Made by a program: the position numbers and the translations under genes
Assembly: GCA_002699585.1 (NCBI GenBank)
Contig: PABP01000038.1
Span: 620,001-684,000 of the forward strand
Source: Anaerolineaceae bacterium
Lineage (GTDB): Bacteria; Chloroflexota; Anaerolineae; Aggregatilineales; Phototrophicaceae
Reading direction: 5' to 3'
DNA length: 64,000 bases
Part shown: positions 54,310 through 62,267 of the stretch, one piece after another
Layout of the letters: every line of letters begins with the position of its first letter
Position numbering within the stretch: the stretch's first letter is position 1
The notes under the pieces: generated by a model
The model's database searches: none
Told to the model about the DNA's origin: nothing
What the model saw: only the letters and a program-made list of their open reading frames with translations

Positions 54310-55971
54310 TTATGATGTTGGGCTGATTTGCAGCGACGTCATCAGGATACGCAGCAAGCTGAGGTCGGGCGTATAACTGGCATCCATCAGCGTAGGGATG
54401 ATCGTCGCCGGATCGTCAACGGGCTGCTGGAAAGCGGCAGTCGCCAGCGGGAAAAGCCCCTGTATATAGAATTCGCTGTTGTTGGTCATCCCCTGGAAGA
54501 CGAATAGCAAATCCCGACTTTCTACAGGTTGGCCGGGTTCAGCCATTGCTGTGATGTAAACCACCCCACTACCACTATGGAAGCGCACATATTCGGGCGT
54601 ATTCAGCGGCATCTGGCTGGGGCCATCGAACAGCGGCAAAGCAAGATCAGTCAAACCAGCGGGTTTGGTGAGCAGTATGCTCTTAAGCTGGTCGATAGCT
54701 GTAACGGCTTCCTCATTACGGGCTAGCTGGACATCGGCTACGCGATAAATGCGCACGACGGGCGGGTGCAAAAAGTCGATGACCGGATAATTGATCAGCG
54801 ACAGCTCTAGATAGCGCGGCATGCGCCGCTCCGGGGCCGGATTGAGGATATTGAGTTCGACGCCTTCGGCAATGGTCGTCGGATAATCCAGGGTGAGGGC
54901 ATTGCCATAGGTGTAGCGCTGAGTCTGGACAGCAATCGGGGCCGGGGTAGCATTGGTATAGAGCGAAGCCATCATCCGGTCATAGACGTCGAGACCGGGC
55001 GATAGGGCTACCTGGGCCAATTCAGCCTCTAATTCGTCGATCAACTGGCTGCGCTCTTGCTCGGCATTGGGGGCATCAGGGTTGAAGTTAGGGGCGTCCT
55101 CCGGCAGCAGATCAGATGGCAGCGGCAGCATAGCCTGAATATAGGTCGTATCCGTGACATCCAACCCCTGGAACAAATAAAAGGCAAAGGCCTGGTTGTC
55201 CTGGGTCGGAGGCAGCAGTTTTTCCCGTTCGAGTGAGAGCACGATAATCGCCCGAACGCCCGCGCCATCGGCAAAATCGACGTAGCCGATCTGCGTGACA
55301 ACATCGACAGTCACGGGCAAGTCGGGCAGCAAGATCAAATCGGTTGTGGGTGGACGATTGTCAAGCGTGCTGCGCAATGCATCCAGAATATCGCCTGCAT
55401 TTGGGTTAATAGCGCGCATGGCGGTCGTATTGTAAGCCGTAATAGAGGCAGCCATACCGGGGAATGGATAGCCGTCCAGAATGAATTGCAGCCCAGTCGA
55501 GGCATTAAAGCGCGGCGATTGGTCATCCTGTAAAGATTGAATGACAGCGCTCTGGACAGAATCGGCCAGTTCCGGGGGTGCACTCAGGCGCAGGGTGCCG
55601 TTCTGGGCATCAATGGTAATCAGTGGTTCCAGATAATAGGTCGTCTCGTTGAAGCTTTCGGCCACCCAGCCGATCATGCCCTGCCACTCCATCCGCCACC
55701 AGGTAAAGCCGCCCGCACAATCCGGACCATCCGTCACGCGCATGATGGCACCACCGGGTACAATCTCCAGAATGGGACTATCAGGCGCTCCAGTTGAGCG
55801 CAGGTTGACGCCAGCTTCCGGCAACACCTGGGCCTGCTGGCCGACCTGTAACCGTGCGGGGGCACTTCCTGGGCACGTCACCTGGGCCTGCGTGGGCGAT
55901 GCACTCCAAATGGGCATCAACACCAACATCAAGACGGCCCAAAGATATATCCATTGATGCCGATTATTCAT
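54310..55971 (-). CDS. Secreted protein with N-terminal SH3-like domain
   Basis: About 553 residues from the ATG at 55971; a TTG at 55977 is an alternative. A signal peptide (WIYLWAVLMLVLMPIWSASPTQAQ) is followed by an SH3-like fold (about 45-115: ARLQVGQQAQVLPEAGVNLRSTGAPDSPILEIVPGGAIMRVTDGPDCAGGFTWWRMEWQGMIGWVAESF), the WWR...GWV pattern of bacterial SH3 domains. About 420 further residues of alpha/beta character match nothing I recognise. Its start codon overlaps the stop region of the DUF309 gene by 8 bases, so the two are translated from one mRNA. Function unknown. Confidence 0.78.
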   Translation of the reverse strand: MNNRHQWIYLWAVLMLVLMPIWSASPTQAQVTCPGSAPARLQVGQQAQVLPEAGVNLRSTGAPDSPILEIVPGGAIMRVTDGPDCAGGFTWWRMEWQGMIGWVAESFNETTYYLEPLITIDAQNGTLRLSAPPELADSVQSAVIQSLQDDQSPRFNASTGLQFILDGYPFPGMAASITAYNTTAMRAINPNAGDILDALRSTLDNRPPTTDLILLPDLPVTVDVVTQIGYVDFADGAGVRAIIVLSLEREKLLPPTQDNQAFAFYLFQGLDVTDTTYIQAMLPLPSDLLPEDAPNFNPDAPNAEQERSQLIDELEAELAQVALSPGLDVYDRMMASLYTNATPAPIAVQTQRYTYGNALTLDYPTTIAEGVELNILNPAPERRMPRYLELSLINYPVIDFLHPPVVRIYRVADVQLARNEEAVTAIDQLKSILLTKPAGLTDLALPLFDGPSQMPLNTPEYVRFHSGSGVVYITAMAEPGQPVESRDLLFVFQGMTNNSEFYIQGLFPLATAAFQQPVDDPATIIPTLMDASYTPDLSLLRILMTSLQISPTS

Positions 55972-56764
55972 CTTCAACTAACTGCACTTTCTTGATTAAA
56001 GCATGGTCAAAATCAGCGAAGTTGGCTTCACCGAGTCGTTCCAATTCCGCACGAACCGCGAAGCTATCCTGGCACAGTTGGGCTACATCAATGCCCTGAC
56101 AGACATCCGGCAGTTGCAGGAGCCATTGCACACTGCGCTGGAGCATCTTGAGCGCACCGCGATAATTGCCGCGTTCAATTTGATAGTAGCCAATGCCGAC
56201 CTGCAAAATGGCCCGGTATAGATCGCGCACGGGACCGTTGGTCTGCATCCAGAGTTCTTCGAAGAGATCATGCTGTTTGTAGTATTGGCCTGCGTTGAAT
56301 TTAGCCACGCCCTGCTGGGCCAAATCCGGCAGCGGTTGGTTACATTCACAGTCGAGCTTTTCCTTCGTAGCCGGGTCCATGATACGCGCGTAGTCGCTGA
56401 TGATCTGCTCTAGCTGCTGATGCAGTTCAACAACAGAGAACGCCCTATCGGCGCCATTGAGGGCACCGGCAGCGCGGCGCTCGGCATCATCGGTGATGAG
56501 AAGGACCGGGATACGGCGGGTGGCGTTACTGGTTTTGGGCGTGGTCGTCCACAATGCCCAATCATCGGCGTCCCCATCAACCAGAATCAGTGCGGCAACC
56601 GTGTCAATCAATGTCGCCATATAGGCTCCGGATTGGGCGACCTGCTGCACATCATAGGCATCACCTACCTGCTGGACGAGCCATTCAGCCCAATCCGGCT
56701 GATAGGTGATGACAAGCGTCGGTTTGGCGGCTGCATCTGACATAGTAGCTGGATGCCCATTCAT
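55964..56764 (-). CDS. DUF309 protein with N-terminal receiver-like domain
   Basis: About 266 residues from the ATG at 56764; other starts (56881, 56743) are possible because no clear ribosome binding site is seen. Residues about 12-115 have receiver-like alternation (PTLVITYQPDWAEWLVQQV, AALILVDGDADDWALW, RIPVLLITDDAERRAAGALNGADRAF). A DUF309 domain follows: GVAKFNAGQYYKQHDLFEELWMQTNGPVRDLYRAILQVGIGYYQIERGNYRGALKMLQRSVQWL, with the family's HDxxExxW helix. The receiver-like half lacks a clear phospho-Asp pocket. It overlaps the SH3 gene. Role unknown. Confidence 0.75.
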   Translation of the reverse strand: MNGHPATMSDAAAKPTLVITYQPDWAEWLVQQVGDAYDVQQVAQSGAYMATLIDTVAALILVDGDADDWALWTTTPKTSNATRRIPVLLITDDAERRAAGALNGADRAFSVVELHQQLEQIISDYARIMDPATKEKLDCECNQPLPDLAQQGVAKFNAGQYYKQHDLFEELWMQTNGPVRDLYRAILQVGIGYYQIERGNYRGALKMLQRSVQWLLQLPDVCQGIDVAQLCQDSFAVRAELERLGEANFADFDHALIKKVQLVEDE

Positions 56765-56835
56765 ATTGTCTATCGACTTGCGGGGAGTATAACATTTTGT
56801 GTAAACGTTATGCGAAGCGGCGGCATGTCGCGGTC

Positions 56836-56841
56836 TATAAT
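56836..56841 (+). promoter_or_regulatory. TATAAT box before the DUF4177-like gene
   Basis: Perfect -10 hexamer 52 bases before the ATG at 56893. No convincing -35 at normal distance. Confidence 0.35.
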
Positions 56842-56892
56842 GAGTGTGTGACCTACAGCCGATTATTCTGAGAACACGCAAGGAGCAGGAAT

Positions 56893-57093
56893 ATGCAAAA
56901 GTGGGAGTACCTCGTTGTCTTCATTGGGGATAGCAAAGTCGCGCCGGATAGCAGCGAAGCCGATAACGCGCTTGATGCCGATACTTATACCGACCGTCTG
57001 AATATGTATGGCGAGGCCGGTTGGGAATTGGTCAGCTTTGAGTGGACGACTGAAGGCGCGAAGGTCGCGCTCAAGCGGCCAAAACAGGGCTAA
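56893..57093 (+). CDS. DUF4177-like small protein
   Basis: 66 residues. The family frame is QKWEYLVVFIG at the start and LNMYGEAGWELVSFEWTTEGAKVALKRP at the end, matching DUF4177-type single-domain proteins (WEY...GWELV). Role unknown. AAGGAGC precedes the ATG. A 26-bp palindromic repeat starts 24 bases past the stop. Confidence 0.75.
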   Translation: MQKWEYLVVFIGDSKVAPDSSEADNALDADTYTDRLNMYGEAGWELVSFEWTTEGAKVALKRPKQG

Positions 57094-57117
57094 GACATTT
57101 ACGATTTTCCTTGTTTT

Positions 57118-57153
57118 GTCACCTTTTTTGCAAAAAAGGTGACACCAAAAAAC
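57118..57153 (+). repeat. 26-bp perfect palindrome with A-rich tail, copy 1
   Basis: GTCACC-T6-GC-A6-GGTGAC followed by ACCAAAAAAC. A near-identical copy lies at 63291-63326. It falls 24 bases past the stop of the DUF4177-like gene. Confidence 0.9.
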
Positions 57154-57199
57154 TCTAAATCGTGAAATTCAAAAATATTCGCAGCCGGAGCTTTGGCCC

Positions 57200-57619
57200 T
57201 CATTCGGAGGCAAATGCAAGTTGGACGGCTTGAGGTTCCCAGCCAAGTGTCGTCCATAGGCGGTTGACGGCCTGCGGCACATACCAGACAGCAGTCAGCA
57301 GTTCGTTGGTATCACGGACGATATGCGGGCTGGGCGCGATCACATGGTAGACATGATGATGGCGCGTGAGATCGTCGCGCTGCTGAGGCCATGCCCCCAA
57401 CTTGCGACCAATCTGCACCTTGAGCTGCATTTCCTCATGCAGTTCCCGCAGGAGGGTATCGGTGAGCGAGGCATCGCTGTCTTCAACAGTGCCGCCGGGG
57501 AGTCCCCAACTGCCGCGATTTTCCGGGCGCATGTGATTGTGCTGGACCATCAGCACCTGACCTTCGTAGGTCAACACAGCGCGGACGGTATCTCGATAAC
57601 GATAGACATTCTGGCTCAT
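57200..57619 (-). CDS. NUDIX hydrolase
   Basis: 139 residues from the ATG at 57619, which forms an ATGA overlap with the stop of the upstream Fic gene (the frame opens at 57652). The NUDIX box is GGTVEDSDASLTDTLLRELHEEMQLKV, close to the consensus (GX5EX7REUXEEXGU) with one spacing variation. It likely cleaves a nucleotide pyrophosphate. Coupling with a Fic gene suggests a shared nucleotide theme. Confidence 0.85.
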   Translation of the reverse strand: MSQNVYRYRDTVRAVLTYEGQVLMVQHNHMRPENRGSWGLPGGTVEDSDASLTDTLLRELHEEMQLKVQIGRKLGAWPQQRDDLTRHHHVYHVIAPSPHIVRDTNELLTAVWYVPQAVNRLWTTLGWEPQAVQLAFASE

Positions 57620-58101
57620 GAGTCGGCCTTTGTGGTATGAGCAGCTAACCAAGCCGCGATGGTATCGGTATCCGTATCTTCCTGGGCGACCTTGAGCAGA
57701 AAATCAGCCAGATCGCGCTCCTTCCAGGTCGGTTGAATGCCGTTATGCTCCAGAAAGAGGCTCACAGCGCGGGCGGCAGTACGCTTGTTGCCATCGGTGA
57801 AGAGGTGGCGATAGGCCAGGGAGTGCAGCAAAGCCGCAGCTTTATCGAGCAGGGTCGGGAACTGAGGCTGACCGAAAATGCGAATACGCGGGCGGCGGGC
57901 AGCGGATTGCAGCAGATAGTAATCGCGGACGAAGGGAATGCCCTTTACGACCTGTTCATTGATGTTGTAGAGGTCGTTGACAGTCAAATACACGACCGAG
58001 GGCGCTTCTTCTGTTGGGTCATCCTGCCCGGTTTCATCTGACACGGCCTCATTGATATGTATATCTTCGCTGTGCGTGTCGTCATCGTTGGGCGAGTTCA
58101 T
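57616..58101 (-). CDS. Fic/Doc-family protein 1
   Basis: About 161 residues from the ATG at 58101 (a TTG at 58125 is possible). The Fic motif is HLFTDGNKRTA near residue 95, where the GNKR of the Doc branch replaces the GNGR of AMPylating Fic enzymes. Doc toxins phosphorylate EF-Tu. The N-terminal 35 residues are acidic (NDDDTHSEDIHINEAVSDETGQDD) and unlike Doc; they could act as a built-in inhibitor. It overlaps the upstream Fic gene by 20 bases and the downstream NUDIX gene by four. No Phd-like antitoxin gene is visible. Confidence 0.87.
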   Translation of the reverse strand: MNSPNDDDTHSEDIHINEAVSDETGQDDPTEEAPSVVYLTVNDLYNINEQVVKGIPFVRDYYLLQSAARRPRIRIFGQPQFPTLLDKAAALLHSLAYRHLFTDGNKRTAARAVSLFLEHNGIQPTWKERDLADFLLKVAQEDTDTDTIAAWLAAHTTKADS

Positions 58102-58564
58102 TGAGCAACCATCCCTGTTCTGCAATGATCTGGTCGATGACCATCATATCATGATCGAGGTCCGGTTCCAGTGAAGGTGCGCCTGGGACAATCTGCAACC
58201 AATCCGCGAAGGTGCTGGCTTCCATGCGACCTTCTGCCAGGTCGAGTATGGTGGTCAGGGCATCCTGCTGATCCCACTCGACACGCCAGCCATTGATACT
58301 CAGCAAAAATAACCCAGCGACGGTGGCGGTGCGCTTGTTGCCATCCTTAAAGGGATGGTTGCGCGACAGAGCGTGCATCAGGGCGGCAGTCTTGTCCTGA
58401 ATGGTCGGGTAGGCATCCTGGCCAAAGGCGCTCGACTGGGGCCGCATTTCAGCGGCTTGCAACAGGTCGATGTCGCGGATTTTCTGCTGGCCAGTCTGGA
58501 TAGCCTCGTCTTTGAGGAGCCGCCCGTTGATAAAAATCAGTTCGCTGTAGGTTGGGTAGCGCAT
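58082..58564 (-). CDS. Fic/Doc-family protein 2
   Basis: 160 residues. Fic motif HPFKDGNKRTATVAGLF near residue 70; preceding helices QSSAFGQDAYPTIQDKTAALMHALSRNH fit the Doc fold. It is 35-40 percent similar by eye to the downstream copy, with the same RDIDLLQAA / RDYYLLQSA and FGQ start of the fold. The first gene of a three-gene overlapping set (Fic-Fic-NUDIX). No ribosome binding site of note. The absence of an adjacent antitoxin is unusual. Confidence 0.85.
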   Translation of the reverse strand: MRYPTYSELIFINGRLLKDEAIQTGQQKIRDIDLLQAAEMRPQSSAFGQDAYPTIQDKTAALMHALSRNHPFKDGNKRTATVAGLFLLSINGWRVEWDQQDALTTILDLAEGRMEASTFADWLQIVPGAPSLEPDLDHDMMVIDQIIAEQGWLLNELAQR

Positions 58565-58669
58565 AGGGACTTATCGCCGTGTCAATGAGTATGGGCGTCA
58601 TTGTGCAGCAGAGGGCGTTCGCTGGCAAGCATCAGCCTGACGCTTACCCTTCGCTGCCGAAAATGTGCC

Positions 58670-58675
58670 TATAAT
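58670..58675 (+). promoter_or_regulatory. TATAAT box before the small membrane paralogues
   Basis: Perfect -10 hexamer 35 bases before the ATG at 58710. No clear -35. Confidence 0.35.
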
Positions 58676-58709
58676 CAAACTATATGACGGAACGTATCGA
58701 GTGGTCGGT

Positions 58710-59324
58710 ATGGCAGAGAAACCCAAGCGCAAACACGGCAAGACTCAACCAAGGTGGCGAGTCGGGTTGTGGGCGGTGAAGTTTGCGATTGTGACTGGTG
58801 CGATTCAACTGTTATATATGGCATTCGTACTAGTGGCACATGAGGGTACTATTTTCGCTCCATTGCTTGTTAACTCGCTGCCGCGCTTTCTTATAGAATT
58901 TGGGGTGCTTTTTGCCCTATTGATTTCCCCATTTGTAATTCTTTTGTGGATGTTCTTTGGATTTTTTGGCCGTCCACGTCTTAATGCGTATTTAATTGCA
59001 GGCATATTGTTAACAGGCGGGTGGTTTCTCTCGCTAAATATAGCTTTTGGTCCCCAGGTAGCTGTACAAGATACGGCAACATCTGATGGAACGACCTTTC
59101 TCCTTGTGCGCCTTCGCCACCCGGATAGCATGCTATTTGCTCCAGCAGGTCTATATGAATGTGATGAGATATTCCTTTTATGCAATAGGGTGTATTACAG
59201 TCGATCAGTCCAACATCCTGCGCAGCTCGAAGTTGACCCCAACACTGGAGCTATCAAATTAATCGCGCATGATTGGGATGATACGTTTTTAGCTTTTGAG
59301 TACTATGTTGATCAGAGTGAGTAG
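58710..59324 (+). CDS. Small membrane protein, paralogue A
   Basis: About 204 residues from the ATG at 58710. A basic N-terminus (AEKPKRKHGKTQPRWR) is followed by three TM helices (about 20-40, 60-82, 90-110), then an extracytoplasmic part of about 90 residues with Cys (YECDEIFLLCNRVYYS). It pairs with the next gene, which shares the opening motif DKPKRKxxET-type, LR-rich TM order and a two-Cys tail (YQCEEDHFVCHL). AT content is visibly higher than in the flanking genes, so the pair may be recent arrivals. Function unknown. Confidence 0.6.
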   Translation: MAEKPKRKHGKTQPRWRVGLWAVKFAIVTGAIQLLYMAFVLVAHEGTIFAPLLVNSLPRFLIEFGVLFALLISPFVILLWMFFGFFGRPRLNAYLIAGILLTGGWFLSLNIAFGPQVAVQDTATSDGTTFLLVRLRHPDSMLFAPAGLYECDEIFLLCNRVYYSRSVQHPAQLEVDPNTGAIKLIAHDWDDTFLAFEYYVDQSE

Positions 59325-59333
59325 GAAATCAAC

Positions 59334-59924
59334 ATGGTAGACAAACCCAAGCGCAAAAATGATGAAACCAGACCACAACGACGCATTATATGGTGGGCTG
59401 TGCTATTTTCTTTCATCATGCTTCTAAATCACTATGTATTCTTGGTAAGGTTGTATGGGCCCGATGATATTTACTACAACTTCAATGCCAATCTTCCCTT
59501 TGCTCTATATTTTGTAGCCTATACTTTCATAACTGCCATTGGCACGCCAGCCATCGCAATTGTAGCCTTCATATTGGGTTTGATACGCCGTAAAGGTGCA
59601 TACCTCATTGCAAGCATTATTGTGATTACTTCCTGGGGTTGGTTACTTATTGGAATTGACACCCGCTTCCCTGACCGGATTGATTACGGTTCGATAGATA
59701 ACCGTACATATGTGTTAGCTACAACAAACAATGTTGGTGATGCTGAGTTCTCTCCAGCCGATTTGTACCAATGCGAGGAGGATCACTTTGTTTGCCATCT
59801 CGTAGAACGAGGAGGATCAGCCGAGAGCTATGAGTGGTTCTATGATAGTGAAAAACAGATCATCGTTGTTTTTACTGTCATTGAAGATGAACCTCATATC
59901 ATTTTCCAATACCAAGTGGAGTAG
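59334..59924 (+). CDS. Small membrane protein, paralogue B
   Basis: 196 residues. The start (VDKPKRKNDETRPQRRIIWWAV) mirrors paralogue A (AEKPKRKHGKTQPRWRVGLWAV). Three TM helices and an ectodomain with FSPADLYQCEEDHFVCHLVERGG follow; paralogue A has FAPAGLYECDEIFLLCNRVYYS at the matching point. It lies ten bases after paralogue A. A tandem duplication is clear. Function unknown. Confidence 0.62.
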   Translation: MVDKPKRKNDETRPQRRIIWWAVLFSFIMLLNHYVFLVRLYGPDDIYYNFNANLPFALYFVAYTFITAIGTPAIAIVAFILGLIRRKGAYLIASIIVITSWGWLLIGIDTRFPDRIDYGSIDNRTYVLATTNNVGDAEFSPADLYQCEEDHFVCHLVERGGSAESYEWFYDSEKQIIVVFTVIEDEPHIIFQYQVE

Positions 59925-60034
59925 ATCGTAAAAAACTCGTCAGAAAGCATGAGCGTTTGCCGTTTTATAGAACCCTGGTTTGCTTTGTCGCGTATAGGTG
60001 TGTATCTTCAAGCAAGATTATGAGGAGATGGACC

Positions 60035-60349
60035 ATGTCTGATAACAAAGAAACCTGGGTAGAAGAACTTGAGGTCAGCGGCAAAGAAGCCGTTGAACGT
60101 GTGCGTGAACTGATCCAACAGGGCAACGTCCGGCGCGTGATTGTGCGCAAGAAAAATGGCGAAGAACTGGTCGAACTGCCGTTGACGCCGACCGTCGTCG
60201 GTGCCGGTGTGCTGACTGTATTTGCGGGTCCATTGTTGCTGCTGGGCGCAGCGGCGGCCCTGATCGCGGAACTGCGTATTGAAGTGGTGCGCGAGATCGA
60301 CCCGGAAGTGGATGACCCAAATATCAAGCAGAAGATCGACGTCGACTAA
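60035..60349 (+). CDS. DUF4342 domain protein
   Basis: 104 residues from the ATG at 60035 (GAGGAG seven bases upstream; the frame opens at 59957). The first half, ETWVEELEVSGKEAVERVRELIQQGNVRRVIVRKKNGEELVELPLT, fits the UBA-like DUF4342 domain. Two short hydrophobic segments follow (TVVGAGVLTVFAGPLLLLGAAAALIA), then a charged tail. Role unknown; some members are fused to UBA domains. Monocistronic with its own terminator. Confidence 0.85.
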   Translation: MSDNKETWVEELEVSGKEAVERVRELIQQGNVRRVIVRKKNGEELVELPLTPTVVGAGVLTVFAGPLLLLGAAAALIAELRIEVVREIDPEVDDPNIKQKIDVD

Positions 60350-60376
60350 ACACGATCATCAAATCGCAAAATCGAA

Positions 60377-60405
60377 GGGTGTGGCCAGTGGCCATGCCCT
60401 TTTTT
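60377..60405 (+). terminator. Terminator after the DUF4342 gene
   Basis: Ten-base stem GGGTGTGGCC / GGCCATGCCC (two G-T pairs), AGT loop, and a T6 tract. Confidence 0.78.
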
Positions 60406-60586
60406 GTTGCCTGATGACTGAATTTGGCTGAGCGTAGGCCAGGACTCAGGTGGGCGTAGGCTGAGCGTCAGCTTGGGGCGGAACCATGCGCAAAAAAGTC
60501 CTGTCTCTATATGTAGAACGTGCCCAAACCACAAAAGGACACGTCAACACACGGACAATCCATATAGTCAAAGAGAGGAAACATCA

Positions 60587-61528
60587 ATGTCAATACGTCG
60601 TTTATTCGTTATGGGTCTAATCATCAGCATGATGCTGACTGGCTCGGTTTTTGCAATGGATAACGTCTCCGTCAGCGGGGGCACAGAAGATCAACTACGC
60701 GAGCTGCTCGCGCGGGTTTTGGTTGGCTACGGCTCGCCGGCCCAACAAGCGGAAATTCTGGTAGCAGGCGTGCCGGACGAAGCGGCTGACATCGCCATTG
60801 TGCCAGAAGGCGCGGTACTGCTCGGCAGCGTGCGCCGGACCGGGCCGGATATGTTCGGGCCAGGTATGGGCAGTGGCGAAGGCAGCGTAACAGAGATTTT
60901 CATCAATGGCGGCGACCCGGCGGCCAACTACCAAACAATTCTAGATGAGCTTTCGGCAATGGATAGCATGGAGATTATTCGTAGTGAACTGAACAACCCT
61001 GGTGGGTTCAACCCATCAATCAATGGCTATGGTAATCTGTGCCAGGAATCCATGGACCGTTCCATCAACTTCGATACGTCCAAGATGCCATCTGGCGAGA
61101 CTTTGACCACCATCCGCGTGCAATCACCATTGGACGCCTACATGTGCACGATGGACGGTCAGGTTCCTGATGTGATTGACCCCATGCGCGATGTCATTCC
61201 GTCACTAACCCCGCCTGCTGGCGTCAGCATTGATGAGGGCAATTCCAGCGGCGCATCCTACTACGGCCCACAGATGGTCGGCATCTCGGCGCACCTAGTG
61301 ACAGACCTACCCGTCAGCGATGTCGCGGCTGGCTATGAAGCGCAATTGGAAGCAGCTGGCTGGACGCAAACGCTGTCCGACAGCAGCGAACTGACATCCG
61401 TCACGCACTGGACTACCACCGACGAAAAAGGTGACGAATGGCTGGGTATCTTCAGTTTGATGCCCTGGCCAGGGGATGCCAGCGACTTCATGGCGAATAT
61501 CTCGGTCATGCCCGCGCCGCAAGGCTAA
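60587..61528 (+). CDS. Secreted protein of unknown function
   Basis: 313 residues from the ATG at 60587 (AGAGAGG upstream; the frame opens at 60473). A signal peptide (SIRRLFVMGLIISMMLTGSVFA) is followed by a mature chain with Gly/Met-rich segments (GPDMFGPGMGSGEGS), two repeats of a domain type with VSGGTEDQLRELLARVLVGY and, later, VSDVAAGYEAQLEAAGWTQTL, and four scattered Cys. The sequence may hold two similar alpha/beta halves of about 120 residues. No family recognised. Confidence 0.7.
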   Translation: MSIRRLFVMGLIISMMLTGSVFAMDNVSVSGGTEDQLRELLARVLVGYGSPAQQAEILVAGVPDEAADIAIVPEGAVLLGSVRRTGPDMFGPGMGSGEGSVTEIFINGGDPAANYQTILDELSAMDSMEIIRSELNNPGGFNPSINGYGNLCQESMDRSINFDTSKMPSGETLTTIRVQSPLDAYMCTMDGQVPDVIDPMRDVIPSLTPPAGVSIDEGNSSGASYYGPQMVGISAHLVTDLPVSDVAAGYEAQLEAAGWTQTLSDSSELTSVTHWTTTDEKGDEWLGIFSLMPWPGDASDFMANISVMPAPQG

Positions 61529-61554
61529 AGTCAGCACCATAAAGCAAATTCGAG

Positions 61555-61580
61555 AAGGCAGTCTGTGGGACTGCCTTTTT
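61555..61580 (+). terminator. Strong terminator after the secreted-protein gene
   Basis: Nine-base perfect stem AAGGCAGTC / GACTGCCTT, five-base loop TGTGG, T5 tract. Confidence 0.88.
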
Positions 61581-61634
61581 GGTTCCCTTTTCCACAATGC
61601 ATGTAGTGATATTCGCAGAGAAAAGCCATACGCT

Positions 61635-61659
61635 GGGCAAGGCGCGCCTTGCCCTACGA
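61635..61659 (+). repeat. Palindrome of the TGCCC(C)TACGA family
   Basis: Stem GGGCAAGGC / GCCTTGCCC with a two-base centre, followed by TACGA. Upstream of the HNH gene. Related copies lie at 48015-48040 and 54230-54255. Confidence 0.65.
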
Positions 61660-61682
61660 AGCCCCCGGTTACATCGGGCGGT

Positions 61683-61710
61683 TTGCCTATGCGGATGGCT
61701 GGCGTATAAT
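61683..61710 (+). promoter_or_regulatory. Promoter of the HNH endonuclease gene
   Basis: TTGCCT, 16-bp spacer, perfect TATAAT. The ATG lies only seven bases after the -10, so transcription may start at or next to the ATG. Confidence 0.55.
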
Positions 61711-61717
61711 CGACCTC

Positions 61718-62212
61718 ATGAAATACGATGATGAACTCGACATGGTGCAACTGGCACGCTACGCTAGCTCGATGAACAGCCGAGCACGGAAATTACGCAT
61801 CCTGGGCACGTTGACGGCGACCAGCCTGCGCGACCGTATCTTCGAGAGCAGTGGCAAGTGCGAGTGGTGCCATACCAACCTGCTGCGCAAGGAATTTGAA
61901 CTCGATCATATCGAGAACCTGGCCAATGGCGGCAGCAACACAGCCAGCAATATCGTCGTGAGCTGCCCAGATTGCAATCGGCGCAAGTCGGCGCGGAATG
62001 TGGTCAGCTTCGCGCTGGAGACACTGGCACGTACCGGCATCGAAACGCCGTTAATCAAGCGCGTTTTGGCACGCCATGATGTGCGCGGCGGCGTGCAGCT
62101 CAGTTTGTTTGGTGATGATGAGGCTGAGACAGCGGGACGCCCGCTGTTCACGGCATCGGACACAGAGAATGATGACCCGCCGCCTGATGAGGTACCGCCC
62201 TATCGCTGGTGA
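61718..62212 (+). CDS. HNH endonuclease
   Basis: 164 residues from the ATG at 61718. The HNH domain reads GKCEWCHTNLLRKEFELDHIENLANGGSNTASNIVVSCPDCNRRKSA: a CxxC zinc pair, the catalytic DHI, the Asn of SNIVVSC and a second CxxC. It cleaves DNA, or may be used by a restriction or mobile system; no partner gene is present. The C-terminal 60 residues are acidic (ENDDPPPDEVPPYRW). No ribosome binding site is seen, consistent with a leaderless message. Confidence 0.88.
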   Translation: MKYDDELDMVQLARYASSMNSRARKLRILGTLTATSLRDRIFESSGKCEWCHTNLLRKEFELDHIENLANGGSNTASNIVVSCPDCNRRKSARNVVSFALETLARTGIETPLIKRVLARHDVRGGVQLSLFGDDEAETAGRPLFTASDTENDDPPPDEVPPYRW

Positions 62213-62267
62213 TGGTGGCTGTCTATAATCGCAACGATTGTTTTAGATTTATGAGCGTGAGGTGCTA

